Source of the DNA: Leishmania martiniquensis
Taxonomy: Eukaryota > Euglenozoa > Kinetoplastea > Trypanosomatida > Trypanosomatidae
NCBI RefSeq assembly: GCF_017916325.1
Contig: NC_090171.1
Coordinates: forward strand, 10,001-60,000
Direction: 5' to 3'
DNA length: 50,000 bases
The translations under genes and the position numbers were made by a program. The notes below the pieces were generated by a model, which saw nothing but the letters and a program-made list of their open reading frames with translations, ran no database searches and had not been told where the DNA came from. Below are positions 20,425 to 31,500 of this stretch, piece by piece. Each line of letters begins with the position of its first letter. The stretch's first letter is position 1.

Positions 20425-21271
20425 CTGCACAGGGGCCGTGGCTACTCATAAAAGCCTGTATTGATGTGCGGAGAGAAGGAAAAGAGGTAAACATTTCGTC
20501 ACGAGGTAGGCGAGTGGGGAATCGAAGGGAGGGAGGCTGTTCAAGTGCATGTGTCAGTTGTTCGAGAGCGACGGCTTCTTTGCAGAGTACTTGCAGCCTG
20601 CAAACACAGCAACGGGCAAAAAAATGCATACAAGATGAAAGCCCCGTAGAAGGCACGCCGGTAATCGAAGTGGTAGCAAAAGGGATCACAGTGACAAACA
20701 GAAATGCACAGCGGCACCGCAGGCCGCAGAACAGGACAATGATGATGTACAGGGGCCCCTTTGTAGTCGCGGGGGTCTCGACGAAATGTGAGAGCGTAAC
20801 CTCGTGACTCTGAAGGAAACGTAGAGAGAACAAGAGGTCCCGAAGCACATCATCGCCAGCTACGCCGACTTTCCCGCGAAGGCGAATGTCAGGATGCAGA
20901 GTGGAACAGAGCGCTTGAAAAGGTGGAGGAGGGACTCCACTATGAGTACAGCACACACTCAGCTGTCATTGCGGCAGACAAGCAAACATGTACACCTCAA
21001 AAGCGTGTCGAGAGCTCCCAGCACCCACACGGGAATTATCACACGATGAAATTGCACGCAGAGTGTGTCTGCGCGGGTCGTGAGAGGCACCACAGCGCAA
21101 GAGCTGAGTGGATGGAAGACAGTAAACAACGAGAGGGCGGTTAACATAAAGTCTAGCTTGAGAGGTGATACGAAGCGAAGAAGAGGGGGGCCACAAGGAC
21201 CACATAGGCAACCTATGCTGTGGAGCCGTGCCACCGAGGACCGAGGGTGTGGTAAGCCTACCACTCTGCCC
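20425..21271. other. Intergenic region between the SAP-domain and sugar kinase genes
   Basis: No gene seen. It contains the kinase leader and the 3' flank of the SAP-domain gene. Confidence 0.5.
20456..20490 (-). promoter_or_regulatory. Predicted spliced-leader acceptor for the sugar kinase gene
   Basis: The minus strand has a pyrimidine run (CTCTTTTCCTTCTCTCC) followed by an AG at 20456-20457, about 31 nt before the ATG at 20424. Confidence 0.45.
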
Positions 21272-22243
21272 CTATGCGTCGAGTCGGCGACGTTTCAAAG
21301 GCGTCGCGTCGTCGTTGACCTCTGGTGATTGAGTGTGAAACCCCCAAGAAGCGCGTGCACCTCCCCGAAGAAGTCGCGTACCCGCCTGCACCAGTGCACC
21401 CCAAATGCCGCTCTTTTGGTCGTCACCTGTCTGCGAGTCCGGCGACTGCTTTTTCGACGACGGGTGACTCAGTGGAGGGAACGAAACCGATACGCCCGAG
21501 CTCCGCGTGGTGTGGTCAGGAAGTGTGCTCCGCAGCGCCATCTCGCTTTCATCAGCGCCTACCGGAAGAATGTGAGAAGCTTGTTCTGGCTCATTGTCAC
21601 GTTGCAGCTTCTGCGCGCGCTTCAGAAGAGATGCCTTGTTGCCGGTGATCGAAAGTCCGTGGTGACGCAAGAGCTCCTTCAGCTCCGCGACTGTCATGTG
21701 GGATGGGCTGCGCGGCGGTCCATGTAACTGCCGCCCTCTCGCTGCCTTGGAGACGCGCCGGCGCGGCGCGGGGGAATCATCGCTGATGCTATCTTCCAAG
21801 TCAGAGTCCTCTTCTTCCATGTACGTCGAGCTAGAGGTGCCAGAGCAGCACGACTCGGGCGAAGCACTCTCCGTTCGTGCACCGTCCAAGAACACTTTGA
21901 GAAACGCGCAGCACGACCTGAGTGCGTCCCGAATACTGGCAGCCTGCGCAGCGTCGCGGGGCGTGGAGAAACGTCCGTTGCCATCAGTGAGGAGAAAGCC
22001 ATCGTACGAGACGAGCAAGGCGGTGTCGGCGACCACGGCCGACGCTGCTTCAGCGGTCGTGTCTACCGGACGTGGAAGCGGGGAGAAGGAATGGGGGGAT
22101 TGCTGCGAAGACGTTGGTGGAGAAAGCGGTACGAGAAGTCGTGTCAGGCGCGACTGACGCGTCGGTGGAGTACCAGAGAGGTCGCTTAGCAGAATCTCAC
22201 TTTCATCAGCCACATAAACAAGCCGTCGCTTGACCGGGTCCAT
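21272..22243 (-). CDS. SAP-domain protein, probable nuclear nucleic-acid binder
   Basis: A 323-residue protein of largely disordered, serine/proline-rich sequence. It has a clear SAP motif at about residues 183-215 (TVAELKELLRHHGLSITGNK followed by ASLLKRAQK), a helix-turn-helix unit that binds DNA or RNA in chromatin and RNA-processing proteins. An acidic patch (about 142-157, EEEDSDLEDS) and an RRR cluster (161-163) precede it. The C-terminus PLKRRRLDA looks like a nuclear localisation signal. The N-terminal 20 residues (KRRLVYVADESEILLSDL) look ordered but match nothing I recognise. ATG at 22243 is the first in the frame. Role unknown; nuclear location is inferred. Confidence 0.75.
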   Translation of the reverse strand: MDPVKRRLVYVADESEILLSDLSGTPPTRQSRLTRLLVPLSPPTSSQQSPHSFSPLPRPVDTTAEAASAVVADTALLVSYDGFLLTDGNGRFSTPRDAAQAASIRDALRSCCAFLKVFLDGARTESASPESCCSGTSSSTYMEEEDSDLEDSISDDSPAPRRRVSKAARGRQLHGPPRSPSHMTVAELKELLRHHGLSITGNKASLLKRAQKLQRDNEPEQASHILPVGADESEMALRSTLPDHTTRSSGVSVSFPPLSHPSSKKQSPDSQTGDDQKSGIWGALVQAGTRLLRGGARASWGFHTQSPEVNDDATPLKRRRLDA

Positions 22244-23204
22244 GACTCCACGACTGCAGCGCAGATAGCCTTGTGTGTGAACAAGTGCACCTGCGCTTAC
22301 TTGCGTGAGTGGCCGTCAGTTTGCCGAGCGTTGTGCTAAATATAACGTGAGTCGAAAGGTTTTCTGATCGCCTTGGATGCGCTCCGAATGGGTCAAGTGG
22401 ACGTCTTTGTACGAAGCTTCTTTGCTTGCCGTCCGGAAGATTTCCACAGGTGTACGAAGCCGCTCCACGCGCCCTGCGTGCCTTAATGAAAAAACACGAG
22501 TGTGACGCGTGCAAATCACAGCGATGAGGAGAGCCTCAGAAAGAAAAAAGGAAACAGGAAGAAGCAGGTCACGAGGAGAATCGAAAAAGAGGGAAGCTCA
22601 CGCGCACAATTCCGCGATCAGCTGAGAGGTTAGGCAAAGAAAAATGAGCCAAGAGGAGAAATCAGTTCAGGTAGCCCCCTATCGGAAGTACACCGTGCGC
22701 AAAAGCCGCTCTGATTGTGCCTGGGTGTGCACGTGGGGAGGGGGGTGGAGTGCGCGCGCACACTGCCTGACTGCCGAAAAGGCACTACAGAATAGAATGC
22801 ACCGCTTGTGAAGATCGATGGTGGGTACTTTTTGTTTAAGAAAGAGGGCGGGCGAATGCTTTGATGCTCCCAGCCTCGTGACCGTCCCGGAGAATAGATG
22901 ATCGTAGGTGCGCACCGCGCACGTCACGGGTACTTTCTGCTCTGCTGTCTTTCTCCGAGACTCTAGCATCCCTCCGTTTGCACTTTGTCAGTGAGCGGCG
23001 AGGCCACATATGAAAAAAAAAAGACGGCCAAAACCAGCGTTAACATCACGCACATGAGACAGGCGACGGTACATAGATGGGACATGCGGAAAACGACAGG
23101 AGGCGGAGTGCGAAGAATAAAGAAAAAAAAGAGAAACCCAACGAACGTGAAGAGGGGAGCGTGTCAGGCGGCGCGCAGTGCATTTCCGTTTGGCCATGCC
23201 GCAC
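22244..23204. other. Intergenic region between the TPR co-chaperone and SAP-domain genes
   Basis: No gene seen. An A-rich stretch on the plus strand near 23013 is a U-run in mRNA sense, probably part of processing signals. Confidence 0.5.
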
Positions 23205-23975
23205 TCAGCAGCTGCGCAAAGCACGTTGGCACCGCAGAATACCTTGAGACGCACCAGCCACACCGGGAGAAAGGGACTGCGCCTTGGTGAAGTCTGCCAG
23301 TGCCAGCTTCCACTTTTCCATGCCCTCGTAGGCGATGCCGCGCCGCAGGTATGCCTTGACGTTCTCCGGATCAATCGTGACTGCAGCATTGCAGTCGTCC
23401 ACCATAAGAGCGTACATGTGTGTCTGCTGGTGGCAAGCAGCGCGGTTAGCGTAGTACACCGCCTTCTCCTTGACCGGCTCTTTCTGGAGTTCAATGGCGC
23501 GGGTGTAGAACTCCGCAGCCTGGTCATACTTGCCGTCCTTGAAGAGAGAGTTGCCAAGCACCTTGGCCTCTTCCGGAGTCTTGCACTCCCTCGACCTCGC
23601 CTTCTCGTTGCGCTCACGAAGCTTGGTGTTAATGTTTTGCAGCTTATCCATCACCTCCTCGTTGCCGGGGCTGAGCTTAAGCGCCTCCTGGAATGCCCTC
23701 TGAGCCTCATCGTACTTGCCCATGCTCTCCATGGCCACACCCTTGCGGAAGTAGCCCTTCAGCCAGTTGGGGCGCACACGAATGCACTGCTCCGAGTCCG
23801 AAGCGGCCCTCTCAAAGTTGCCCAGGTTCTGCCAGCTGCCTGCGCGATTTGAGTACAGCGCACCGGAGGCCTCGCTGTCGGGATCCAATGCGATGGCCTT
23901 CGTGTACCATTCGATCGCCTCATCGTACTTCTTCAACCTGAAAGCGTCGTTGCCTTTGGCCTTGAAGTCTTCCAT
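23205..23975 (-). CDS. Two-domain TPR co-chaperone (STI1/TOM34-like)
   Basis: A 256-residue protein made almost wholly of two three-repeat TPR domains (about 1-105 and 132-245), joined by a charged helix. Both carry a complete carboxylate clamp that grips the EEVD tails of Hsp70 and Hsp90: K5, N9, N43, K73, R77 in the first, and K138, N142, N177, K207, R211 in the second. It lacks the DP domains and the third TPR domain of true STI1/Hop. The size and paired clamps resemble TOM34, which bridges Hsp70 and Hsp90. It is therefore likely a cytosolic adaptor between chaperones. Leishmania annotation calls the chromosome 36 homologue STI1-like, by memory. A strong acceptor lies about 22 nt upstream of the ATG. 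Confidence 0.88.
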   Translation of the reverse strand: MEDFKAKGNDAFRLKKYDEAIEWYTKAIALDPDSEASGALYSNRAGSWQNLGNFERAASDSEQCIRVRPNWLKGYFRKGVAMESMGKYDEAQRAFQEALKLSPGNEEVMDKLQNINTKLRERNEKARSRECKTPEEAKVLGNSLFKDGKYDQAAEFYTRAIELQKEPVKEKAVYYANRAACHQQTHMYALMVDDCNAAVTIDPENVKAYLRRGIAYEGMEKWKLALADFTKAQSLSPGVAGASQGILRCQRALRSC

Positions 23976-23997
23976 TGTTCGAGCGTCTGCGAGAGTC

Positions 23998-24038
23998 CTT
24001 TAAGGGGAAAAGAGAAGAGAACAAAGGCGAAGGAGAAC
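23998..24038 (-). promoter_or_regulatory. Predicted spliced-leader acceptor for the TPR co-chaperone gene
   Basis: A long pyrimidine run on the minus strand (about 24003-24038) ends in TTAAAG at 23998-23999, leaving a very short 5' UTR of about 22 nt. Confidence 0.6.
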
Positions 24039-25074
24039 AACACGTGTGAAACGCTGATGAGACGACGCTCTGCCTCACGTCCACCGAGAGAAGAGGGAGC
24101 CAGGCCAGAGAGCAAAGACCGCAGAGTGGCGTTGCCGTCAGAAGCACAGAACACAACGACCGAGGAAGCACCGATGAATATAATCGTGTGCGGACACGAG
24201 GGAGCGCCAAAAAAAAGAGCAAAAAAAGCAGTGAATCTAACAGGGTTCAGAGAGCGAGTAGTAGGCGTGGACGTCAGCGCTTGCATAGGGCGATGTCGAG
24301 GACGAGCATGCCATAGATGAAAACTGTCCAGAGAGGGAAATACGAGAGACAACTCGACCGCGACCCATTTGCGCAGTGTCTGAAGGACAGAAGTAAGTGT
24401 GCACGTCACGCGCATACAAAAATGGTTCAGAGAAACGGCACCTCCAGTGAGACAGAAATGCCGTTACTTAGTCCCTATTTCCGAGAGAGCGATGGAGAAT
24501 CTCAGTCACAAATGAGTGACTTCCTTTTGCTGCCGATGTGCGTCGTCAGCAAAGGCGTTTTCTTTCGCCAACGAACAAGTCTTCCAATACGCGTCGAACA
24601 CTACAGTGCCACCTCCACCGTTGCACCGAGCGTCGCTTCTCGCTGTCGAGGCCGAGTCGCTGTGCCGTCGACTCGCGCCACATCTCCAAGACGCTCGCTT
24701 CAAACTTCTTTCCACCTCCTTCACGCGCGTGCTGCGAGATTGGCGTTTAGAAAAAGACTGTGGTGGACTGCACACCTTGGCTCTGGCTCACTGCGCTCAC
24801 GTTCGGGTGCAATAGCGGAGCCGGTGGCCTATGTCGTGAGCAAAACCGAGAGGAGAATAAGGTAGCTGCGTGTCTGTGCCAAATCTGGCCAGGTATAAAG
24901 ATGGGCGATTCCAGGACAGTGCATGCGTAATCCGAAGCCTCGCCCCTCGGTCACGGTTCACCCTCGGTCGCCACAAGGTGCAGCGTCTCATGCAGCGATG
25001 TCCTGACTCCTTTTATGCAAGTCTGGAGGCGCGAATGCCGTAATTTTTGGCTCCTAAATCATGCGCCCGTCATG

Positions 25075-25451
25075 TGCGCCTCATCGATCCACGCGGTCCG
25101 ATGCGGTATTCGCCCCATGTTTTCCACACGTACACGCTCGGGTTCATCGCTGTGGGTCTCTTTCGCACCTGCTCTCTCGAGAACCCCTGCGCTGCTGTCT
25201 TCCAGATGCCTTGTTTGGATGCAGTGCACCATGCCAGCGGTGCTTGACGGCGCGTGGGCCCGGTGCAGGTAGTATGTCATCTTCTCGGTCGTCTGCTTCA
25301 GGACGGCGTTGCCATCAGGCCGTGCATCGCTGCCGTCGTCCTTCATTTCTGTCGCTGCCATGAGTCTGTGGCGTCTCAGGCACTTCGCCTTCTCCTGAGC
25401 CCACGCGCCTTTCACAGGCATAGCAGCGACAAGCCGGCGGGGCTTGTGCGC
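25075..25451. repeat. 377-base dispersed repeat, copy 2
   Basis: Direct-orientation copy of 10633-11009, ungapped, with two substitutions. Outside the aligned block similarity fades over a few tens of bases rather than stopping sharply (for example AGYACCTGA near the right edge in both), which would fit an older duplication recently homogenised by gene conversion. The two copies are 14,442 bases apart. Confidence 0.9.
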
Positions 25452-26843
25452 AGGCAAGTACCTGAGCTGACATCGCCCATTATGTGACGTCCTGAAAGAT
25501 GGCGCAGGTGAGGAAGGGAGGGGCAGCACTATATACTCGACGGAGGAGTCCCGTCCTGCGCAAGCGACATCGGCGCAATCGAGCGGCTGCATGATAGGCT
25601 GTAGCGTCCAACATGGTTTCGACTGAGCGCCAAGCGGAGCGCGAGCGTCGCACAGCATACCTGGAACAGCCCCGGCTCAGCAGCGCCTCAAACTCAAGAC
25701 AGGCAGGACTGGAGACACTACAGTCACAGCGGCGTAGTAGAGAACACATCCGTGGCACACCAGGCTACTCGTGCCTGTCATTCGCCGCTCCAGCAAGCCC
25801 GAGTACCGACACATGTCCCTGCAAAAGTGAGCAAGAATGGGCAATCAGCACCCGATCACCTCCGTAGCTCTAATGTTGTGGTGTGGAGACAGGCGCCGCT
25901 GAAAAAGTGCCTTGCAAAGTCCGTCGCGCTTTCGGGGAATATGGGCTTGAATTCTGAAAAAATGCGGTCATGTCCGCGGCTCGTGCAGCGGAGGCCGTCT
26001 CCTTTGGCAATGCATATTTGCATAACGCACCAGCCGTGTCTCCGTGCTCCAGTTCACAATGGCCAATGACAAGCTGATATAAGAATCGCGACCTGCAGGC
26101 TTTGAGGGCGAGAATCGGTGCCCAATCAAGTCGCCATATGATGTCTTGCACAGCAGCAACGTTTTTTTCTTCCTTCTCTCTTGCCGTCCAAATTGACTGA
26201 GGGGCTTCCGCAGCAGGTCGTGGCGCAGCTCTGTTGCTCCGAGCTCATCAGAGTAGCTGCCAACACAGGGGAGATGCAGGCTCTCGTCACCACAACGTGG
26301 AAGGCATCATGAACACAGAGCATTGCAGACTCTTCTGACTGAGGCTCTGTGCGTGTGGCGCGCCTTCGATGCGCACCGGGTGAGCAAACTCCGAAAACAA
26401 AAATGTCAGTCGCGGTGCAGCAAAGCGATAGAGAAAAAAGGAGGAGTCCTCACCCACGCGTGAACGCTGCTGAATGCGCCGTAAGAACGACATCGTATAA
26501 AGGGAAAGAGAACAGGGCGATCTTCATTCTCCTACTGGCCGAGCCCGCCTCTAAAGTTACTCTTCGAGACACCCCCAAAAAAAAATAGCCCATGACCGCA
26601 ACGGAGGGCACGTGAGTATTAGGAAGCCCATCCACGAAAGCCCAGTGACGCTGCGAAAGATGCAGCCGCACAAGGCGATGAGCACCCTTCAGAGAGGCTG
26701 TGAGGTGTCGGCAAAGCGGCGGAGCTTCCTCCTTTGCGCTGACGCGACCGTCATCAGCCTTTTCAAGCAAGTGCCATAAAAAACGCATTCCTGCAAGAGT
26801 GTGAGAGACAGCAAGTAACTCAATGAGAAACAAAGGAACTGGT

Positions 26844-27734
26844 TCAAAACAGTCCCGGTAGCGGCGCGTCGCCGGTAGTGGCGACGACAAAGCAGTAGTG
26901 CTCGTGCATCAAATTCCACTCGTCCCAGTCGTCAATCATTTCCAGTTTGTTCAGACGAATTTGAATGTGGCGAGGAACGCTAAGATATAGGCTCTTCATG
27001 GTAACGGACTTGACCGCCTTGAAGCCAAGCTCGGTGCATCGCTGCGCGTGTGCCTCCGGTGTGGGAAAGTCGCTAATGCCTTTGAAATCAGCGCCGAAGT
27101 GCTGCAAATTCTCCACCATGACTTTTCCGAACCGATCAAACGGCTGAATCGCGTCGTACGTGGCGAGCATAGTGTTCGTGCTTGGCCCGATAACGTCGCT
27201 CATGACTTTCTGCAAGAGATGTGTGGTGACGGAGCCCTCAATATACACGAAAACCATCTCCGCGATCATGATCGTGGGGACGCCACTTTGCAGGTGCTCT
27301 TTCAGCGCCTGCGCAACACCATTGGCGTCATATAGGTCGCAGGAAATGAGCGTGTACTGTGAACCCACTAGCGAGTGCATCTCACTGTGACGCTTGATGA
27401 TGCGGTCTTTTTCGGAGACCAGGTCAGCAAGGTCCAGCTCCACAAACTTTTGCACAGGAAACTTCGGGTCGCTGTGTTTGAGACGAAAATAAAGCGTGTC
27501 CATCCCTGCGCCAAAGTTGATCACCTGAATCGGTTGGTCTACCGTGGCAGCAAAGCCACGCACGCAGTTTTCAAACGCGGTCGTCCGCAGCCACGTTCCG
27601 CGGTTCATCAGAGGGCTATTCACAATGGTGTGATCCTTTTCGAAGAAGGACACAAACGGGTCATTGAGGTAGCCTTTACGGACACAGTGCACCTTACGGG
27701 AGCATGCATCATGGGCCGTCTGGATCAAGGCCAT
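26844..27734 (-). CDS. LCMT: Leucine carboxyl methyltransferase (PP2A methyltransferase, LCMT1/PPM1)
   Basis: A 296-residue SAM-dependent methyltransferase. In other eukaryotes the enzyme methylates the C-terminal leucine of the PP2A catalytic subunit and so controls assembly of the phosphatase holoenzyme. The N-terminal KGYLNDPFVSFF block, the RGTWLRT stretch, the SAM-binding motif INFGAGMDTLYFRL (about 72-85), the acidic ELDLADLV strand and the later IMIAEMVFVYIE block are all in the expected order. Length fits the family. ATG at 27734 is the first in frame, just downstream of a TG microsatellite. The call is firm for the family; PP2A as the substrate is by homology. Confidence 0.87.
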   Translation of the reverse strand: MALIQTAHDACSRKVHCVRKGYLNDPFVSFFEKDHTIVNSPLMNRGTWLRTTAFENCVRGFAATVDQPIQVINFGAGMDTLYFRLKHSDPKFPVQKFVELDLADLVSEKDRIIKRHSEMHSLVGSQYTLISCDLYDANGVAQALKEHLQSGVPTIMIAEMVFVYIEGSVTTHLLQKVMSDVIGPSTNTMLATYDAIQPFDRFGKVMVENLQHFGADFKGISDFPTPEAHAQRCTELGFKAVKSVTMKSLYLSVPRHIQIRLNKLEMIDDWDEWNLMHEHYCFVVATTGDAPLPGLF

Positions 27735-27784
27735 GTCGAGGCAGCAGAGGCAACCGCAGCGGCGTCTGTGAATGAATGGATGAA

Positions 27785-27819
27785 TGTGTGTGTGTGTGTA
27801 TGTGTGTGTGTGTATGTGT
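27785..27819. repeat. TG dinucleotide microsatellite
   Basis: About 17 TG/TA units in the leader of the methyltransferase gene; in mRNA sense it is a CA repeat. Such repeats vary in length between strains. Confidence 0.85.
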
Positions 27820-28091
27820 AATCCCGAAAGACGAGAGCAGTCAGGAAAGTCGCTTCGAAGTCAAAGCGGCGCCTACACACTTCGCACGCTGCCGCACCAG
27901 TAGGCCGGATGCTGAATGGCGACCTGCGGCTTCCTTCGTGAATCGAGTGCGATAGACGCTTCGCGCTGCAAAATAGCAAAGAAGTAGGCTCGCCAGAAAT
28001 TCAGGCCCGAAGATAGCGCAACAGCGAAGCCAAACCACACCCGCGCAGAGGGAGAAAGAGAAAGGGTAATAAAAAGGCGACTGCATAAATC

Positions 28092-28106
28092 TATATATAT
28101 ATATAT
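28092..28106. repeat. TA dinucleotide run
   Basis: A short perfect alternation of T and A in the intergenic region, unusual in this GC-rich sequence. Confidence 0.7.
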
Positions 28107-28552
28107 GTACATACATGTCGAAAATACGCAAGGGGAGCAAGCGGTAGCGGTCACAGGTGCGTAGCTCATACGGCTCAAGACCCTCTGGAGCCAGCAGCAG
28201 CAGCACTGCCGTAGCCGGTCGAGGCCCTTTGGACTCAAGCAACAAAGAAATATGCGCGTGACTGAGAGGTGTGCAGCGCACAGAGAGACGCAACTCCAGG
28301 TGGCGCGGGGAAGAGGGGGATACCAACGATCTTGTACAGTGCGCATGTCGTTTGACCGGAGGGTTGCATGGGTCTTCGCTCTCTTTCTTAGGCACAGAGC
28401 AGGATTAAGCGAGGCCATACGTGCTCTGATTCGCCACTGCCTGCGTACTTACCGTTCCCGACCATGAGAAAAAGAGGCAAGTCGTACCTTCAGTCTTCCC
28501 ATTCGCACGATAAACCTCGCTCACAACTCTGAGCCTAACCATCGACCCGGCG

Positions 28553-31500
28553 CTAGGCGCCTATGATAGAAGTACCGTGAACAGAGGACACAGCGTCCTG
28601 AAGCAGCTCTTCGAAGCCCGACTCGCATGCGCTCGTGTGACAGGCGACGGATTGAAGTAATGGAAAGATGTCCGTGAGAAACGCGTTGCAGCCGGGGGCA
28701 TCTCTTGCCAACACCTCCAACGCTTCCACCAGACTGTCCTGCGGCATGACACGAACTAAGAGGAGAAGGACGCGAGATATCTGCCGCAGATTGTTGAAAA
28801 ATACCTTGCCAGACATGAGTGCGCGCAGCAAAACTTTCAGCAAGTCGCTACACGCGCTGGCATGAGTCGCGGGTCGTGCAGAACCTTCCAAGAAGGCTGC
28901 GACGCTGGATGTGATGGCGACGCCGGCGCGCTGAATGTGAATGCGCTCACTGTTCAGAGCGTAGAGCATAGCAGAGAGAAATGCATCTGAGCACCTCGCA
29001 TGGACAAAGTCTGAAGTGAAGGACTCAGCACACAGCTCGATGCACGAGAAGATGGCGTCCTCCAGATGCGGCAAGCTCAGCGACCGCTCGTCCATGTGAT
29101 GCAGCAACGCACCGGCCGCCTCCACGGCGGCAATAGAAACATCGCGTGTGTCTTCTTCAGAGAGAAAGCAGTCCAAAGCCTTCCACTGCGCTAACGAGCA
29201 CAGAAACCGCGCCACGGAGAGGATGAACTCGACCTTGTCGCTCTCGTCGTCGTCAGACCTCCAAGCACTGCTGGTCTCAAGGGCCCTCACAACGTAACGC
29301 AACTCGGCAAGGACGAGGTCCAGTAGCGCGCGAATGCCACTGTCCTCTAGAAGAGGTGAGCAAGTAACGAACACGCTGCGCACGCACTGTACAGACTCGA
29401 CCGCGATCTCCCGCTCATAAAACTTCGAGACCGAGACGGCGATCAGCTGTCGTCCCGTCGTGAGCAAAGCTGGAAAGACGCACCGAATCACATGTTGACA
29501 GTGCAGCGACTCGAAAAGCCCTGCCAATGAGCTGAGCAACTCGAGCACAAAGTTAACATCATCCTCAGAAGACAACGACAGCCGGCATTCTCGAAGCTGC
29601 GCCTGCACGCTGCCCACGTCTGGGCAGCAAGCGAGAACAAACGCAATGAGACGTCCCCGAGTGTGACCGTAAAAGCGGAATCGAACAATTTCCTGAGCAG
29701 CCTGCGTCAGTCTCTGAAACGGCTCCTGGCTGAGGCAGAAGCTGCGAACGCGGACGCTCTTGTCTGCCACGCAATCAAGCAGTCGACATGCCGCCGACGT
29801 GGACTCCTCTTCGAAGGGAACGATGCTTAAGGCACCCACTACGGCTAGCAGCGAACGCGCAACCATCTCTGCACCACCGTTAAAAGCGGCGGCGTAGAGT
29901 GCGCAGCTTTCCTCGGCCTCGACGTACGTCTTGATGTAGTGTGAGAGGATGTCAAGGAAGGCCGCCTGCACTGCCGGGCTCGCCGCTAATGGGTTCTGCA
30001 GTAGCGGAAGAAGTGCGTCCACCTCCCTCATGAGATGAAGCAGCGACGGGCAGCCCTGCAGCCCCATTTCGAGGAAGCAGCGGGGGATGTACGGCTGCTC
30101 ACCTTCCACCGGGTCAGCAATGAAAAAGCCTATGATCTTTAGTAGAGTCCAAATCGCCTCGAACAGTGAAGAAGGAACCGCGCCGCCGGCGCTGAGGATA
30201 GTCGCCAAGGTGTCTCGCAGCGACTGCAAGGATCGGATGAGCAGCTCGCATGTGTGGACAGCACAGACACGACCTATTTGCGCGACGAGGTGCAAGTGCG
30301 AATTGGTGAAGGTGTCGACAAAGCAGTCCTCCTCCAGCTCTACGGCGTCGGTGCCGACTTGGACGTCGAGATAGGTCGAGAAGATACACTGGCAGCCTTC
30401 GCTGATGAGGTGGCGTTGCTTGATCGTCTCCGAGCCGTTAGCAGAGAAACTGCTGCGATCCATATACGACGTTAAATGAAACCAGACGCTCAGCATCTCA
30501 TCCACACATGACATCACATCAGTATCCGTGTTGCTCGAAGTGTCGCGTCGAATGAGAAAACATGTCAAGGTAGTCAGTCGAGAGACGAGGGTGTGCGCCT
30601 GCGGATCGAAGAAAACCTCCACGTAGTTTGACACCAGTCGAACGACGGCATTGGCCAACAGCGGGAAGAGCTGAAGATCCCCTTCAGTGGCCCACTGGGA
30701 CAGGTGCTCGAACACATCCACGCAGAGTGACAGGGAAGCCACGAGAAAGCGCTGCGCCTGCACCGCCGTCCACTCGATGCCTTTGAATGCGCATAGCAGC
30801 TGAATAACTTCGATGACCTTCCGCCGATCGATCGGCACGCCATTCACGGTGCCGCTACCGTACCAATCGCGCAGCAAACCGTGCAGACTGACGCACGCAC
30901 CGCTCTGGAGGGCCATGTCGCCGACAAGAAGGCGATCCCACTCCGAGTGGGCCACATGGAACACGCTGCACGACTCCTCGGTGGCTGCATCCTCCTCGAA
31001 AAATTGATGCGATGGCCAGGCAAAGCACGACACGAGCGCTGACAGCGCCTTATCGACAGACATGGAAGACTCACCAGCCGACTCGAGGAGGCTGCGCAGG
31101 AGCGCTTGGATTAGGGTGGGTAGGCGGCCCTCTGCGGCGAAAAGTTCTCGGCAGCGCCGGTGCACGCGCACAGGAAGCCCGCGATAGCGAGAGGCCCCAG
31201 TAAACAGACCAAACTCCTCAACGACGGACTGGCATGTGATACGATGAACGTACGCCCTCGGTGACGACGTGCAATTCTGCGTCAGTTCGACGAGGCCTGA
31301 GCACACTGCCGTCACCTCGGCCGCGCAAACGTCGAGGTTATCGCCAACGCAACCAAGTTTCAGCGCGACAGCAACAGCTGTGGCCAGCTCCGACACTACT
31401 GGTGTCCACACGTGTGCCTCGGCTTGCTCAGTCATCTCGTAAGCATAGCCAAGCAGAAAAGCGACCGCCGTACCGCTTTGCTGCCGACGACTGCGTCGGC

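Larger units (their letters stand above)
23976..26843. other. Long intergenic region with the second repeat copy
   Basis: These 2.9 kb hold the co-chaperone leader, the second copy of the 377-base repeat (25075-25451) and otherwise only short frames on both strands. I looked for tRNA or snoRNA genes and saw none I could support. It is the largest gene-free gap away from the telomere. Confidence 0.5.
27735..28552. other. Intergenic region between the karyopherin-like and methyltransferase genes
   Basis: No gene seen; it carries the TG and TA microsatellites described separately. Confidence 0.5.
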
